From positions 5,015,622 to 5,079,621 of the forward strand of contig NZ_CP042433.1 of the NCBI RefSeq assembly GCF_007970805.1: a stretch of 64,000 nt of DNA. Reading direction: 5' to 3'. Below the pieces are notes generated by a model. It made no database searches, was not told the origin of the DNA, and saw only the letters and a program-made list of their open reading frames with translations. The stretch's first letter is position 1. Every line of letters starts with the position of its first letter. This stretch comes from Flavisolibacter ginsenosidimutans. GTDB lineage: Bacteria > Bacteroidota > Bacteroidia > Chitinophagales > Chitinophagaceae. The translations under genes and the position numbers were made by a program. This document shows positions 35,564 through 45,397 of this stretch, piece after piece.

Positions 35564-35923
35564 TCCAGCTACTCCATCAATAGTGCGGATACCTCCATCA
35601 GCCGATCCAAACAGTTAGAAGCGGCCATTCCGCCGTCTCAGATTGCAGCCCTTTCTTCCGGCGAGTTCGTGGGCATGGTGGCGGATAACCCTGACCAAAA
35701 AATCGAACTAAAATCGTTTCATTGCGAAATATTGAACGACCACGAAGCCCTGAAAAGAGAGCAGGAGGGCTACAAAGAAATTCCTATAGTCAAGAAGCTT
35801 GATAGTGCGATTATTCAACGGAGTTATTTGCAGATTAGGCAGGATGTACAAGACATTGTGCAATCCGAGATGGAAATGCTGTTAAACGATCCAAGTGCAA
35901 GGCATCTTGTGATAAGAAAATAG
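35564..35923 (+). pseudogene. C-terminal remnant of a TraG/VirD4-type coupling protein, element B copy
   Basis: Same content as 9426-9791: SADTSISRSKQLEAAIPPSQ, LSSGEFVGMVADNPDQ, helical tail, 5'-truncated at the same base pair as its twin. No ATPase motifs remain. The stop is at the equivalent position. Confidence 0.65.
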
Positions 35924-36784
35924 AACGAAGTATTCACTGTTAATTAGCAAACGTTAATACGATCATAGACCGAGAACGAGAAAGAAACTTACCGAATACT
36001 CATAGTGGATGTGTAGGAAAGTCAACAAATTTTGTTGTCTGACGTTTATCGAATATCGAGAATAAGATTTGTCCTTCTTCGGAAAGTTTACAGAAATTTA
36101 TTACCTCGTGCCTCTCATCAATTTACAACTAGACCAAAAATTTTATTAGGTGTCTTTTTATTTGGGACGTAGAGAACAAAATGATTAAAAAAACCTTACA
36201 CTTTCGTTATCAGCTTTAAAGCCACGATTGTTGTATTACCAAAAGTGATTTAAAAGTCATGCGTGTTAGATTTAGCCGTAGACATATAATTCACATGACT
36301 TATTAAAGTTTACACGCAAAGAAAGAAGAACCAGTTTGTCGCAGCGCCTACGCTCATGATTATTAAAAATATGATTAACCATATTTGAAAACTGTCCACG
36401 AGATAAATGAGTTAAAACATTTCATTCGGCAATTTCACATACTGACGAGTTAAATAAAATCTTGTCAATCTAGCTAGTCTTTATAAGATAATATCATAAT
36501 TCTAAATCAAGAGGAGGATTTCTCCTTATAAAAATATTTTTTTATTGGGTAAATGGCCGTTAGATTGTTTTTTCAACTAGGTTAGAATATTGTCATTGAA
36601 AAAAGTTAGGAGCGTTATTGGTTTAAAATCTAATATCTGAAATCGAATGGGATGACCTTATATAAGTATTCCAATAATGCATTGTCGATGTGAGGGAGAC
36701 AAAAATTTATTGCCGGTTTTCACCAAGTGAATTGCGATGGTTTCTTCGAGACTGGCAATGTTGTCTAATGCTAAATAAAAATAA
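35924..36784. other. AT-rich gene-free stretch
   Basis: About 860 bases of markedly AT-rich sequence with no open frame longer than 60 codons. No tRNA-like structure, copy of the attachment sequence or strong hairpin was seen. It marks the switch from the relic module to the low-GC catabolic cargo, and must hold the promoter of the lactonase gene. Confidence 0.5.
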
Positions 36785-37666
36785 ATGGCACAAATCGTCG
36801 AAATAATTTCAGAAAGTGTATGTCAGTTGGGTGAAGGCCCTGTATGGGATCCATTAACCGAACGTATCTGGTGGGTAGATATCGTCGCAGGAAAACTTCA
36901 TAGTTTTTTCCCAAACAAAAATGAACACGGTGTTATGAATATTGGACAGATGATAAGCGCTGTTGTTGTAAGGGAATCAGGTGGATTAATAGCAAGTTTA
37001 CAAGATGGTTTTGCATTTATTGATATCATAACCCAGCACGTCAAATCAATTGGAGATCCAATATTAATTGATAATACCCTCAGATTCAATGATGGAAAAT
37101 GTGATCCTGCCGGCAGGTTCTGGGCTGGCACGATGGCACTTAATGGAGAAAGTGGGACGGGAGGTCTATATACACTTCAAACTGATTTGTCTGTTTCCTT
37201 AAAATTAACCGGGGTATCGTGTTCAAATGGTTTGGCATGGAGCCAAGACAATAAAACACTTTATTATATTGATACTCCTACATCCCAAGTAGTTGCATTC
37301 GACTATGATATTCAGGACGGGAGTATAAGAAATAAGAGGACCGTAATTTCTATACCGGAAAGTGAGGGTTTTGGCGATGGGATGACAATCGATAATGAAG
37401 GAATGCTTTGGATTGCCTGTTGGGGTGGGTGGCAGGTAACCAGGTGGAATCCGGTTACCGGAATATTACTTGGGCGCATTTCACTACCTGTAAGTAAAGT
37501 TACTTCGTGCACGTTTGGAGGCAAAGATCTAAGCGATCTTTATGTAACTTCTGCAAGGCAGGGTCTCAATAATGATGATTTGTCGCAGCAACCAATGGCA
37601 GGATCATTATTTGTGATTAAGAATTCAGGCTTTACCGGTCTTAAACCCTTTACTTTTAATGGTTAA
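36785..37666 (+). CDS. SMP-30/gluconolactonase-type sugar lactonase
   Basis: 293 residues, no signal peptide, so cytoplasmic. Six-bladed propeller family with metal-site motifs LGEGPVWDP (N-terminal Glu), LRFNDGKCDPAGRFWAGTM and DGMTIDNEG. Members open aldono-lactones to aldonic acids. The presence of a galactonate-dehydratase-like gene in the same locus fits that role. Convergent with the AraC regulator, whose stop is only 18 bases away. Confidence 0.88.
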   Translation: MAQIVEIISESVCQLGEGPVWDPLTERIWWVDIVAGKLHSFFPNKNEHGVMNIGQMISAVVVRESGGLIASLQDGFAFIDIITQHVKSIGDPILIDNTLRFNDGKCDPAGRFWAGTMALNGESGTGGLYTLQTDLSVSLKLTGVSCSNGLAWSQDNKTLYYIDTPTSQVVAFDYDIQDGSIRNKRTVISIPESEGFGDGMTIDNEGMLWIACWGGWQVTRWNPVTGILLGRISLPVSKVTSCTFGGKDLSDLYVTSARQGLNNDDLSQQPMAGSLFVIKNSGFTGLKPFTFNG

Positions 37667-37684
37667 GTAATGAGCATCTCGACA

Positions 37685-38536
37685 TTATAATTTGATCTTG
37701 TTCTTATATTCTGACGGCGCCATGCGGGTTATTTGTTTGAAGGTTCGGTTAAAATTTGCAAGAGTGTTGAACCCGCATTTAAAACCTACTTCCGAAATAC
37801 TTGAATCCTCATTACATAGAAGCTTGCATGCATAACCAATACGTATTTCATTCACAAAATTTGAAAATGTTTTTTTTGTGTTGCTTTTAAAATATTTACA
37901 AAAAGATGTAGGGGTAATATTAGCTATGGCTGCAATTTTTTCGAGTTTTATTGTTTCAGTGAAATTTTCAAGCACATACTTATAGATTTGATCCATCCTT
38001 TTTAAACCAGTTTGATGATAAGAACTCGAATAACCTTCACTGGCAAGACATTTATATTCTCCAGAATTGGATATGATCTGTAAGATACTCAGAATGGTAA
38101 TTATTCTTTCCAGACCCTTTCCATTTTTCAAAGTATATAAAAGTTTTATCACTTTCTTTTTTGCCGGTCCATGAACTTTAATACCACGCTGCAGGTCTTT
38201 TAGCAATTTTCTCAGTTTGGTGAGGTTTGGAGAATTTAGATGTTCTTCAGTAAGCCAATCGGGATTGAAATAAATTACCAGTGCCTGCAGAGCTGCTCCT
38301 TGTTCGTTTGAAAAATAAGAAACATGAGGAACGTGCAAGCCTAGAAGGACAAGGTCGCCGTGGGTAAAGTTTTCAATACTATCTCCGATTATTCTCTTTC
38401 CATGGCTCTTTATAATATATGCTATTTCGTATGCATTGTGAAAGTGAAATTGATCTTCTAACTGAAGGGTATCTATTTCCTTAACATAGATAGAATCATT
38501 TAATAAAGACTTTACATCAAACAATAATGGTTTCAT
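37685..38536 (-). CDS. AraC-family transcriptional regulator
   Basis: 283 residues. An N-terminal cupin-type sensor domain (about 1-140; FHFHNAYEIAYIIKSHGKR) precedes two helix-turn-helix motifs of the AraC class in the last 100 residues (KLEKIAAIANITPTSF; ISEVGFKCGF). Such proteins sense small sugars or sugar derivatives. It is divergent from the SusC gene across a 434-bp control region and is the likely regulator of the whole catabolic locus. Confidence 0.92.
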   Translation of the reverse strand: MKPLLFDVKSLLNDSIYVKEIDTLQLEDQFHFHNAYEIAYIIKSHGKRIIGDSIENFTHGDLVLLGLHVPHVSYFSNEQGAALQALVIYFNPDWLTEEHLNSPNLTKLRKLLKDLQRGIKVHGPAKKKVIKLLYTLKNGKGLERIITILSILQIISNSGEYKCLASEGYSSSYHQTGLKRMDQIYKYVLENFTETIKLEKIAAIANITPTSFCKYFKSNTKKTFSNFVNEIRIGYACKLLCNEDSSISEVGFKCGFNTLANFNRTFKQITRMAPSEYKNKIKL

Positions 38537-38970
38537 AAAGGCTTAAAATGTTTTCAAATTTAATTTTTTTAAGCATAAAGATCCCTGAAGCCTTCTACCA
38601 TTGCGAATAGACAAAACAGTTTTTTATGGTTATTCGTCATAAAAAATTTATACGGTTGTCATTTGGAAAATGATAAAATACTTTCAGCATTGGACAAACT
38701 GAGTAAAATAATTACGCATCGGCTCTTCTACATTTGTTTAGAAGCAGAGCCGCAAATAATTTGGTTACAATTAATAAACTAACAGTTCAAAAGGCACATG
38801 ATTGTGTTGAAATATTAAGTCGATTCTAGTTGTTCAAGGGATTTATCCAGAGCCCAACAAATTTGCCAGACGTCTTCAAAAGGAATCCCATTCATCCTAT
38901 TAATTGAACTCAAATGCTATTAATTCACAGGTTGTAAAATTTTTTACGATAAATTTTTAAACCATGTATT
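38537..38970. promoter_or_regulatory. Control region between AraC and SusC genes
   Basis: 434 AT-rich bases between divergent genes, without coding. It is the expected place for AraC binding half-sites and the SusC promoter. I saw no single repeat pair strong enough to name as an operator. Confidence 0.4.
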
Positions 38971-41900
38971 ATGAAAGAATTATTTACACTACTTAATTTT
39001 TTTTTCTCGTGGCTTGGTTCAAAAAAAATTAGGATGTCTAAAAAAAATCTTTTTGTTTATTTCTTCATTTTAGCACTTTCAACCACGGCTCTGGCTCAGC
39101 ATTCCGTTACAGGTACGGTCAGGGACTTAAAAGGAGAGCCACTATCAGGAGTTAGCATTAATGTAAAAAATTCCTCTATCGGAACAACATCTGATAAAAA
39201 CGGCAGTTATTCCATTTCAGTACTTGACCAAAATAGTGCATTGATATTTAGTATGATTGGATTTACTACTCAAGAAATTAATTTGAATGGACGAGCATCT
39301 GTTGATCTCACGCTGGCGGGAAAAACGTCAAATCTAAATGAAGTAATCATAACAGGTTATAAGACACAGGACCGGACAACTCTTACTACATCTATCTCAA
39401 AACTGGACATAAAGGTTTTGGAAAATATCCCTTTCCAGAACCTTGCAACTGGTATGCAGGGTACTATGGCGGGTGTAGTCGTACAAACAACCAGCGGTCA
39501 ACCGGGTGCTGCTCCGCGGGTTATAATACGTGGAGGCACGTCCATTAATAATCCTAATGGTTCATCTCCCCTATATATTGTTGATGGAGTGATCCGCGAT
39601 CTTAATGATCTTTCACCGGATGATGTGGAATCTATTCAGGTTTTGAAGGATGCAGCGGCGACTTCTCTCTATGGTGCCAGAGGGTCGAATGGTGTGGTAT
39701 TGGTGAAAACGAAATCAGGAAAGCCTGGTAAAACCCAGGTGACTTATAAATATGATTTTGTGAATTCTGAAACCATGCATACTTATGAGTTTCCTTCAGC
39801 AAGAGATTACATCGAAACAACCAGAAGAGGATTCATGGCATCAGCTGTATTTGTTCCGATTAGGTTAACTAATCTGGGTCCTACTGTTACCGCTTCAGCA
39901 GGCGTAGGGAATGATTTAACAAAGAATACTTTGTGGACACCTCAATACCTTACACCTCAGAATCAGTATAAATTGAACGAAGGCTGGGAGTCAATGACCG
40001 ATCCATTTGATCCCACCAAAACAATCATTTTTAAGGATACCGATTTTCAACCGTTGTTATATCAAAAAGGGAAGTCACATAATCATTATATATCTGTGTC
40101 AGGGGGTAACGATCGAGCAACCTTTAATATGGGCGCTGGATATATGTACGCTCAAGGAGTTATTAAAACAAGCGATTATAACAGAACAACATTTAACCTG
40201 AACGGAGATTTGAAAGCGAATGATAAATTATCATTTACAGGCAGGGTGGGATATCAGCGTAGTGGCGATAATCACATTGCCCCTGTTGGAAACAATGCTC
40301 TTCAAAGATATACAGCGCTGCCTCACACTGCAAAATATCGTTTTGAAGACGGAACAATTGCACCGGGTTTTAATACTTCCCTGGGCAATCCGGATTATTA
40401 CCTTCCCATATGGGATAATAAGGGAGATGAATTAACAAATGATAGATTAACGTTGTCCATCGGCTCACACTTTGAGATTTTGCCTGGCCTTTCTTTTGAT
40501 CCACTTGCGTCATTGTATATTAATACTAGCAATACAAACACTTTTTTACCTCAGTACTATAATGGAACTGCGCTGATCACCACAAGGGTGATGTCCGCTG
40601 GTTACAATTCGTTTAGACAAAAACAGGTTGATGCAATATTCAATTACAAAATGCAGTTTCACCGTGAGCACAGTATAAGTGCATTAGCAGGCTTTGCGTA
40701 TGTTGGAAGTAAAACTTATAATCTCTCCGCTTCAGGGCAGGGTGCCGCAACAGATAATATTCAAACCTTGAATGCTGCAACAACGCGTAATTCAATTAGC
40801 AGCGCAGTTAGTGAAAGGCTTATATTATCATACCTGTATAATATTGATTATAATTTCAGGCAAAAGTATCTACTTACAATTAACGGCCGATATGATGGCG
40901 CTTCCAATTTAGGTGAAAAGCACCAGTGGGGATTTTTTCCCGGAATATCAGGCGGATGGAATATATACAAGGAAGATTTTTGGAAAGCACTGGCTATTCA
41001 TGACAAGTTACGTTTGAAGTTAAGAGCAAGTTATGGTGTAAATGGAAATCTCGGACTTCTGGGAGATTACACAGCACAGGGTAGTTATGCTTCAGGAGCA
41101 GTTTATGGTGGAGCCTCAGCCATTCAAAATACAGTTTTGCCAAATGCAGATCTAAGATGGGAACAATCGAAAACGCTGGACTTTGGAGCGGATATCGGTA
41201 TTTTTAATAGTAGGGTTAATATATTATTCGATGTATTCAGAAGGGTAACTGATAATCTTGTAACCACGTTGAATTTGCCGCCGTCCACAGGCTTTGGAAG
41301 TATTTTGACAAACTATGGCAGTTTGGAAGGTAAAGGAATTGAGCTGGAATTAAACGGAAGATTTTTTCCGGCATCTTCTGCTTTTCAATGGGAAACGGCT
41401 ATAACTTTTACAAAAACAAAAAACAAGATATTAAAGTTACCCTTTAACGGCGTGGAAAAAAATAGGGTGGGTGGAGAATTGTTATGGGATGCATCCACAA
41501 AATCATATGTATGGAAAGGAGGACTGCAGGAAGGTGGAACCATTGGAGAGTTGTTTGCTTACAAAGCCCTAGGAGTTTACGCGACAGATGCAGATGCAGC
41601 CGCTGGTCCCCAGGATCTTGCTTACGTAAATGGAGTTGCCAACAATTTTAAAAGAAGCGGCGGGGATGTTATTTGGCAGGATACAGATGGTAACGGGACC
41701 ATCGATGCAAGGGACCGCGTATATATCGGCAACATTTATCCTACAATGTTTGGCGGAATACATAATTATTTCACTTATAAAAACATCAGCTTAACCGTAC
41801 GAATGGATTATACATTAGGCCACAGTATTGAAGATCAGCTTTCCAAAACATTTGATCAAAATGGTGCAGGTGATATAAGTATGACAATTAATATGGTTAA

Positions 41901-42231
41901 AAATGGATGGAAAAAACAGGGAGATGTTACTACTGTTCCTCAATATATGTGGCTTGACCCAAAGCAAAATATAGGAAGGGGTTCCAGCGCGTATTTTCTA
42001 AAAGGTGACTTTCTAGCTTTAAGGGAAATTACGTTGAGTTATACCGTACCAGCAAGCGTGATGAAAAAAGTTGGAATGAATAGTTTGCGGTTAAATCTTA
42101 CGGGTAACAACCTTCACTATTTTTCGAAAGCAGGCCTTCTCGGAGGCGTGGTTCCAGAGGACGGGGGGGTAGATAACGGACGTTATCCATTATCACGAAA
42201 TTTTATTTTCGGGGCAAGTCTTTCGTTCTAA
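38971..42231 (+). CDS. SusC-like TonB-dependent outer-membrane transporter
   Basis: 1086 residues from 38971. ATG 39034 is an equally good start because the signal peptide begins there (MSKKNLFVYFFILALSTTALAQ). Domain order: carboxypeptidase-regulatory-like domain (HSVTGTVRDLKGEPLSGV), plug (ILYIVDG-type YIVDGVIRDL, SIQVLKDAAATSLYGARGSNG), then the 22-strand barrel ending in F. With SusD it forms the TonB-driven uptake complex that pulls oligomers or small ligands across the outer membrane. Strongly paired with SusD, 18 bases downstream. Confidence 0.95.
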   Translation: MKELFTLLNFFFSWLGSKKIRMSKKNLFVYFFILALSTTALAQHSVTGTVRDLKGEPLSGVSINVKNSSIGTTSDKNGSYSISVLDQNSALIFSMIGFTTQEINLNGRASVDLTLAGKTSNLNEVIITGYKTQDRTTLTTSISKLDIKVLENIPFQNLATGMQGTMAGVVVQTTSGQPGAAPRVIIRGGTSINNPNGSSPLYIVDGVIRDLNDLSPDDVESIQVLKDAAATSLYGARGSNGVVLVKTKSGKPGKTQVTYKYDFVNSETMHTYEFPSARDYIETTRRGFMASAVFVPIRLTNLGPTVTASAGVGNDLTKNTLWTPQYLTPQNQYKLNEGWESMTDPFDPTKTIIFKDTDFQPLLYQKGKSHNHYISVSGGNDRATFNMGAGYMYAQGVIKTSDYNRTTFNLNGDLKANDKLSFTGRVGYQRSGDNHIAPVGNNALQRYTALPHTAKYRFEDGTIAPGFNTSLGNPDYYLPIWDNKGDELTNDRLTLSIGSHFEILPGLSFDPLASLYINTSNTNTFLPQYYNGTALITTRVMSAGYNSFRQKQVDAIFNYKMQFHREHSISALAGFAYVGSKTYNLSASGQGAATDNIQTLNAATTRNSISSAVSERLILSYLYNIDYNFRQKYLLTINGRYDGASNLGEKHQWGFFPGISGGWNIYKEDFWKALAIHDKLRLKLRASYGVNGNLGLLGDYTAQGSYASGAVYGGASAIQNTVLPNADLRWEQSKTLDFGADIGIFNSRVNILFDVFRRVTDNLVTTLNLPPSTGFGSILTNYGSLEGKGIELELNGRFFPASSAFQWETAITFTKTKNKILKLPFNGVEKNRVGGELLWDASTKSYVWKGGLQEGGTIGELFAYKALGVYATDADAAAGPQDLAYVNGVANNFKRSGGDVIWQDTDGNGTIDARDRVYIGNIYPTMFGGIHNYFTYKNISLTVRMDYTLGHSIEDQLSKTFDQNGAGDISMTINMVKNGWKKQGDVTTVPQYMWLDPKQNIGRGSSAYFLKGDFLALREITLSYTVPASVMKKVGMNSLRLNLTGNNLHYFSKAGLLGGVVPEDGGVDNGRYPLSRNFIFGASLSF

Positions 42232-42249
42232 TTTAATCAATCACTCATC

Positions 42250-43755
42250 ATGAAAAAATTATTTGTAATACTGTCTTTTGCAGGATTTATTTCTATAGCT
42301 GTTTCATCGTGCAATAAAAAATTAACAATCGAACCAATAAGCTCTATTACGGCAGCTTCATTCTGGAAAAATGAAAATGATGCGCAGGCGGGCCTAACAG
42401 CTATGTATGTCGGACTAAGGTCTCAGGCAGGGCTTTCGGGTTCTTTTCAATACAATAATTATTTTTTGGGGGAGGCTAGAAGTGAGATCATGACTTATGG
42501 GACAGCAGGTTCGACAGGCTTCGATATTTATTACCAAAACAGCTTAACTGCTAATAACGCTGGTCCATCATGGGTGGGATATTATTCGATCATAAATGCA
42601 GCAAACTTGGTATTAAAATATGTACCCGACATAACGTTTCAGTCAGGTGCTGTTAAAAATAATCTTTTGGCACAAGCTTATACCATGCGTGCATACGTCT
42701 ATTTCATTATGGTCAGGACCTGGGGCGACCTTATCATAAGGACGGAGCCAATGGAATCATTTAATCCGGAAGAAGTCCAGAAGGAAAGGTCTCCAAAAGA
42801 AGAAGTTTTTAAATTAATAAAAGCCGACTTGGAAAAAGCACTTCAGCTTTTTCCAGATAATAGTTTTCCAGCAGGAAGATTTCGCTGGTCAAAACCTGCG
42901 TCTAATTCTCTTAAAGCGGAGGTTTATTTATGGACCGGCAAGCTTTTAAACGGGGGCTCGCAAGATTTCACGACTGCCCTCACTGCACTTAATGATGTAC
43001 AAACTGCTTCCAGCTTGTCGTTACTTCCAAATTTCGCTGATGTATTTGACTATAATAAAAAGGGAAACAATGAAATCATAATGAGTATAAGATTGGCTGA
43101 TGGAGAGGGTGTACAAGGATATACAGGCCTTATGTATGGCTTCATTGTTCCCGCCTGTACACCCCAGGCCACCAAGGATCTGCTAGGGATAACAACAGGT
43201 ACTAATTCAAACCATGCCTGGCAATTATCTCCAGCGGCAAGGAATGCATTTACGAATGATGATCTGAGGAAAGCTGCAACATACGTGGATCTGTATACGT
43301 ATAATTCTTCGTGTGCACAAACAGGATATCTAGCGACAATTACATTAAAATTCAGGGGAACAGTAATTGGCGGGGTCAGGTGGTTTTATGATGATATTAT
43401 TCTTTATAGGTATGCAGATATTTTATTATTGAAGGCTGAGGCAAAAAATGCTTTAGGCCAGGATCCAACACCGGAAATGAACATGGTCAGGCAAAGAGCG
43501 TACGGTTCAAATTTTTCTGCCCATTCTTTTGTAAATGGAACAAAGAATCAGAATGACGATGCTATTTTGAAAGAAAGATTATTGGAGCTAATGGTCGAGG
43601 GTAAGCGTTGGTGGGACCTTGTTCGTTTTGGGAAAGCATTTCAGTTAGTTCCATCGCTACAGAGTAGGGCAGGGCAGGATTACTTACTCTTGTTTCCCAT
43701 ATCAAATGCAGTGCTGGCAGTGGAAACTAAAGTCAAACAGAATCCGGGTTATTAA
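42250..43755 (+). CDS. SusD/RagB-type outer-membrane lipoprotein
   Basis: 501 residues with a lipoprotein signal (about 1-21, lipobox in VSSCNKK). TPR-rich SusD fold with the usual elements (GEARSE, QAYTMRAYVYFIMVRTWGD, LLKAEAKN) and the typical C-terminal QNPGY. It caps SusC and binds the substrate. The ligand cannot be told from sequence. No carbohydrate-active enzyme is encoded beside it. Confidence 0.94.
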   Translation: MKKLFVILSFAGFISIAVSSCNKKLTIEPISSITAASFWKNENDAQAGLTAMYVGLRSQAGLSGSFQYNNYFLGEARSEIMTYGTAGSTGFDIYYQNSLTANNAGPSWVGYYSIINAANLVLKYVPDITFQSGAVKNNLLAQAYTMRAYVYFIMVRTWGDLIIRTEPMESFNPEEVQKERSPKEEVFKLIKADLEKALQLFPDNSFPAGRFRWSKPASNSLKAEVYLWTGKLLNGGSQDFTTALTALNDVQTASSLSLLPNFADVFDYNKKGNNEIIMSIRLADGEGVQGYTGLMYGFIVPACTPQATKDLLGITTGTNSNHAWQLSPAARNAFTNDDLRKAATYVDLYTYNSSCAQTGYLATITLKFRGTVIGGVRWFYDDIILYRYADILLLKAEAKNALGQDPTPEMNMVRQRAYGSNFSAHSFVNGTKNQNDDAILKERLLELMVEGKRWWDLVRFGKAFQLVPSLQSRAGQDYLLLFPISNAVLAVETKVKQNPGY

Positions 43756-44057
43756 AATGATGAAAAAAAATTCAGAGTTGTTTTTATCGAATAAAGCCGC
43801 CCAATAATATATTAATTATTTGAATACAATTCAGTTCAATCGTGTCATTAGGTTTGCGACTGTGTTACATTAAGATATTTGATGAAGGGATTAAAGAAAC
43901 GTTCAAAATAGTATTGACTATTGGTAAATTTCGTAGTGTTTATGGCATCTTAGGCTTTTAATTTTACGTTAGCCTTACAAGCATTATTCCGGCGCAGATT
44001 TTTTAAAAATTGAGAAATCATTTTCCCGGATTATTTTTTTTCATTAAAACATAAAAA
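43756..44057. other. Gap between SusD and aminotransferase genes
   Basis: About 300 AT-rich bases without an open frame. It probably holds a separate promoter for the five-gene catabolic operon that follows. A TATTGACTATTGGTAAATTT stretch at about 43912-43931 is the best promoter-like sequence. Not proved. Confidence 0.35.
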
Positions 44058-45392
44058 ATGAATTCCTGGCCGAAATCATCGGGCATATTAAAAGATAATG
44101 AACAGTGGATACCGGGAGGGGTTGTATCGCTGAACCGTAAATCGGATCCCAATATTTGTTTTACTAAAGGAAAAGGGAGCCACGTTTGGGATATAGACGG
44201 GAATGAATATATTGATTACCAGTCGGGGTTTGCGGCTGCATTTCTTGGGCACAATGATCCGGACGTTAATGCTGCGGTAAGCAATGCTATCGTTGATAAT
44301 AGAATTTTGATGGGGGCCGGCCCTACAGATAATGAAGGAAAATTTGCCGAACTATTTTGTAAATGCGTTCCATCCGTTGAAAAAATTCAAATTACAACAA
44401 CCGGTTCCGAAGCTACTTACCATGCGATAAGAATTGCCCGTGCTGTAACACGCCGTGATCACATCATAATAATACAGGGTGGGTACAACGGATGGCACAA
44501 TGATGTGGCAGCAAATGTCATCAGTACAATCAATGATGTTGGGCCAAGGGTAAGCCCTGGCGAATACCCTTTTGATTCACTGTCTGCCGGAATACCAAAT
44601 GTTCATAAATCATTGGTCCATATTATCAATTTCAATGATCCGGATTCTGTGCTTTATGTGATAAAACGGTACCCCGTTGCATGTATAATACTGGAACCCA
44701 TCCTGCAAAATATTGGAATCGTTAAACCAGCCGAAGGTTATCTTGAATGGTTAAGGAAAACAGCAGATGAAAATAATTTTCTTCTCATTTTCGATGAGGT
44801 TAAGACAGGGTTCCGGCATGCATTGGGAGGATATCAGAGTCTTTGCGGAGTAACTCCAGACCTCAGTTCATTTGGAAAGGCAATAGCAAATGGATATCCG
44901 ATGGGGGTTATTGGCGGCAAAAAAATGTACATGGATTACTTTATACATCCTGATAAGGAATACCGTGCACTCATCGCCGGCACTTTCAATGCACATCCCA
45001 TCACAACAGTCGCAGCTTTAGCCTGTCTTGAAAAACTTTCATCAACTGAGTTTGGGGTTTATGAACATGTGGAAAAGCTGGGAGCCATGTTAGATAAAGG
45101 ATTTAATGAAATTTTTCAAAAATTAGATACACCCTTTTTTATTGCACGCCAGGGGTCTGCTTTCTGTGTGTACTTTATGGATCATGCTCCGTTGGATTTT
45201 CATGATATTGCTCTGAATAATAATTTTTTACTCGATAAGGAATACCGCATTAATTTGATCCAAAGAGGGATTTATCAATTCCCGTTACCTATTAAGCAGG
45301 GAAGCATTTCATTTGCCCACTCAGTTTTGGATATTGAAAAGACATTGGAACAAACAAAAGAGGTTGTATCCATTTTAAATGGAAAAATCTAA
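44058..45392 (+). CDS. Class III PLP aminotransferase, glutamate-1-semialdehyde-aminomutase-like
   Basis: 444 residues, cytoplasmic. PLP-binding features: TTTGSEAT (about 113-120), FDEVKTGFR (245-253) and the Schiff-base Lys274 in SSFGKAIANGYP. The overall resemblance is to GSAM (HemL-like) proteins, but the context is catabolic, not tetrapyrrole synthesis. GSAM-like proteins in such loci may act on omega-amino or 2-amino sugar acids, moving or removing an amino group (inference). First gene of a tight operon: the next starts 5 bases after its stop. Confidence 0.88.
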   Translation: MNSWPKSSGILKDNEQWIPGGVVSLNRKSDPNICFTKGKGSHVWDIDGNEYIDYQSGFAAAFLGHNDPDVNAAVSNAIVDNRILMGAGPTDNEGKFAELFCKCVPSVEKIQITTTGSEATYHAIRIARAVTRRDHIIIIQGGYNGWHNDVAANVISTINDVGPRVSPGEYPFDSLSAGIPNVHKSLVHIINFNDPDSVLYVIKRYPVACIILEPILQNIGIVKPAEGYLEWLRKTADENNFLLIFDEVKTGFRHALGGYQSLCGVTPDLSSFGKAIANGYPMGVIGGKKMYMDYFIHPDKEYRALIAGTFNAHPITTVAALACLEKLSSTEFGVYEHVEKLGAMLDKGFNEIFQKLDTPFFIARQGSAFCVYFMDHAPLDFHDIALNNNFLLDKEYRINLIQRGIYQFPLPIKQGSISFAHSVLDIEKTLEQTKEVVSILNGKI

Positions 45393-45397
45393 CAAAA

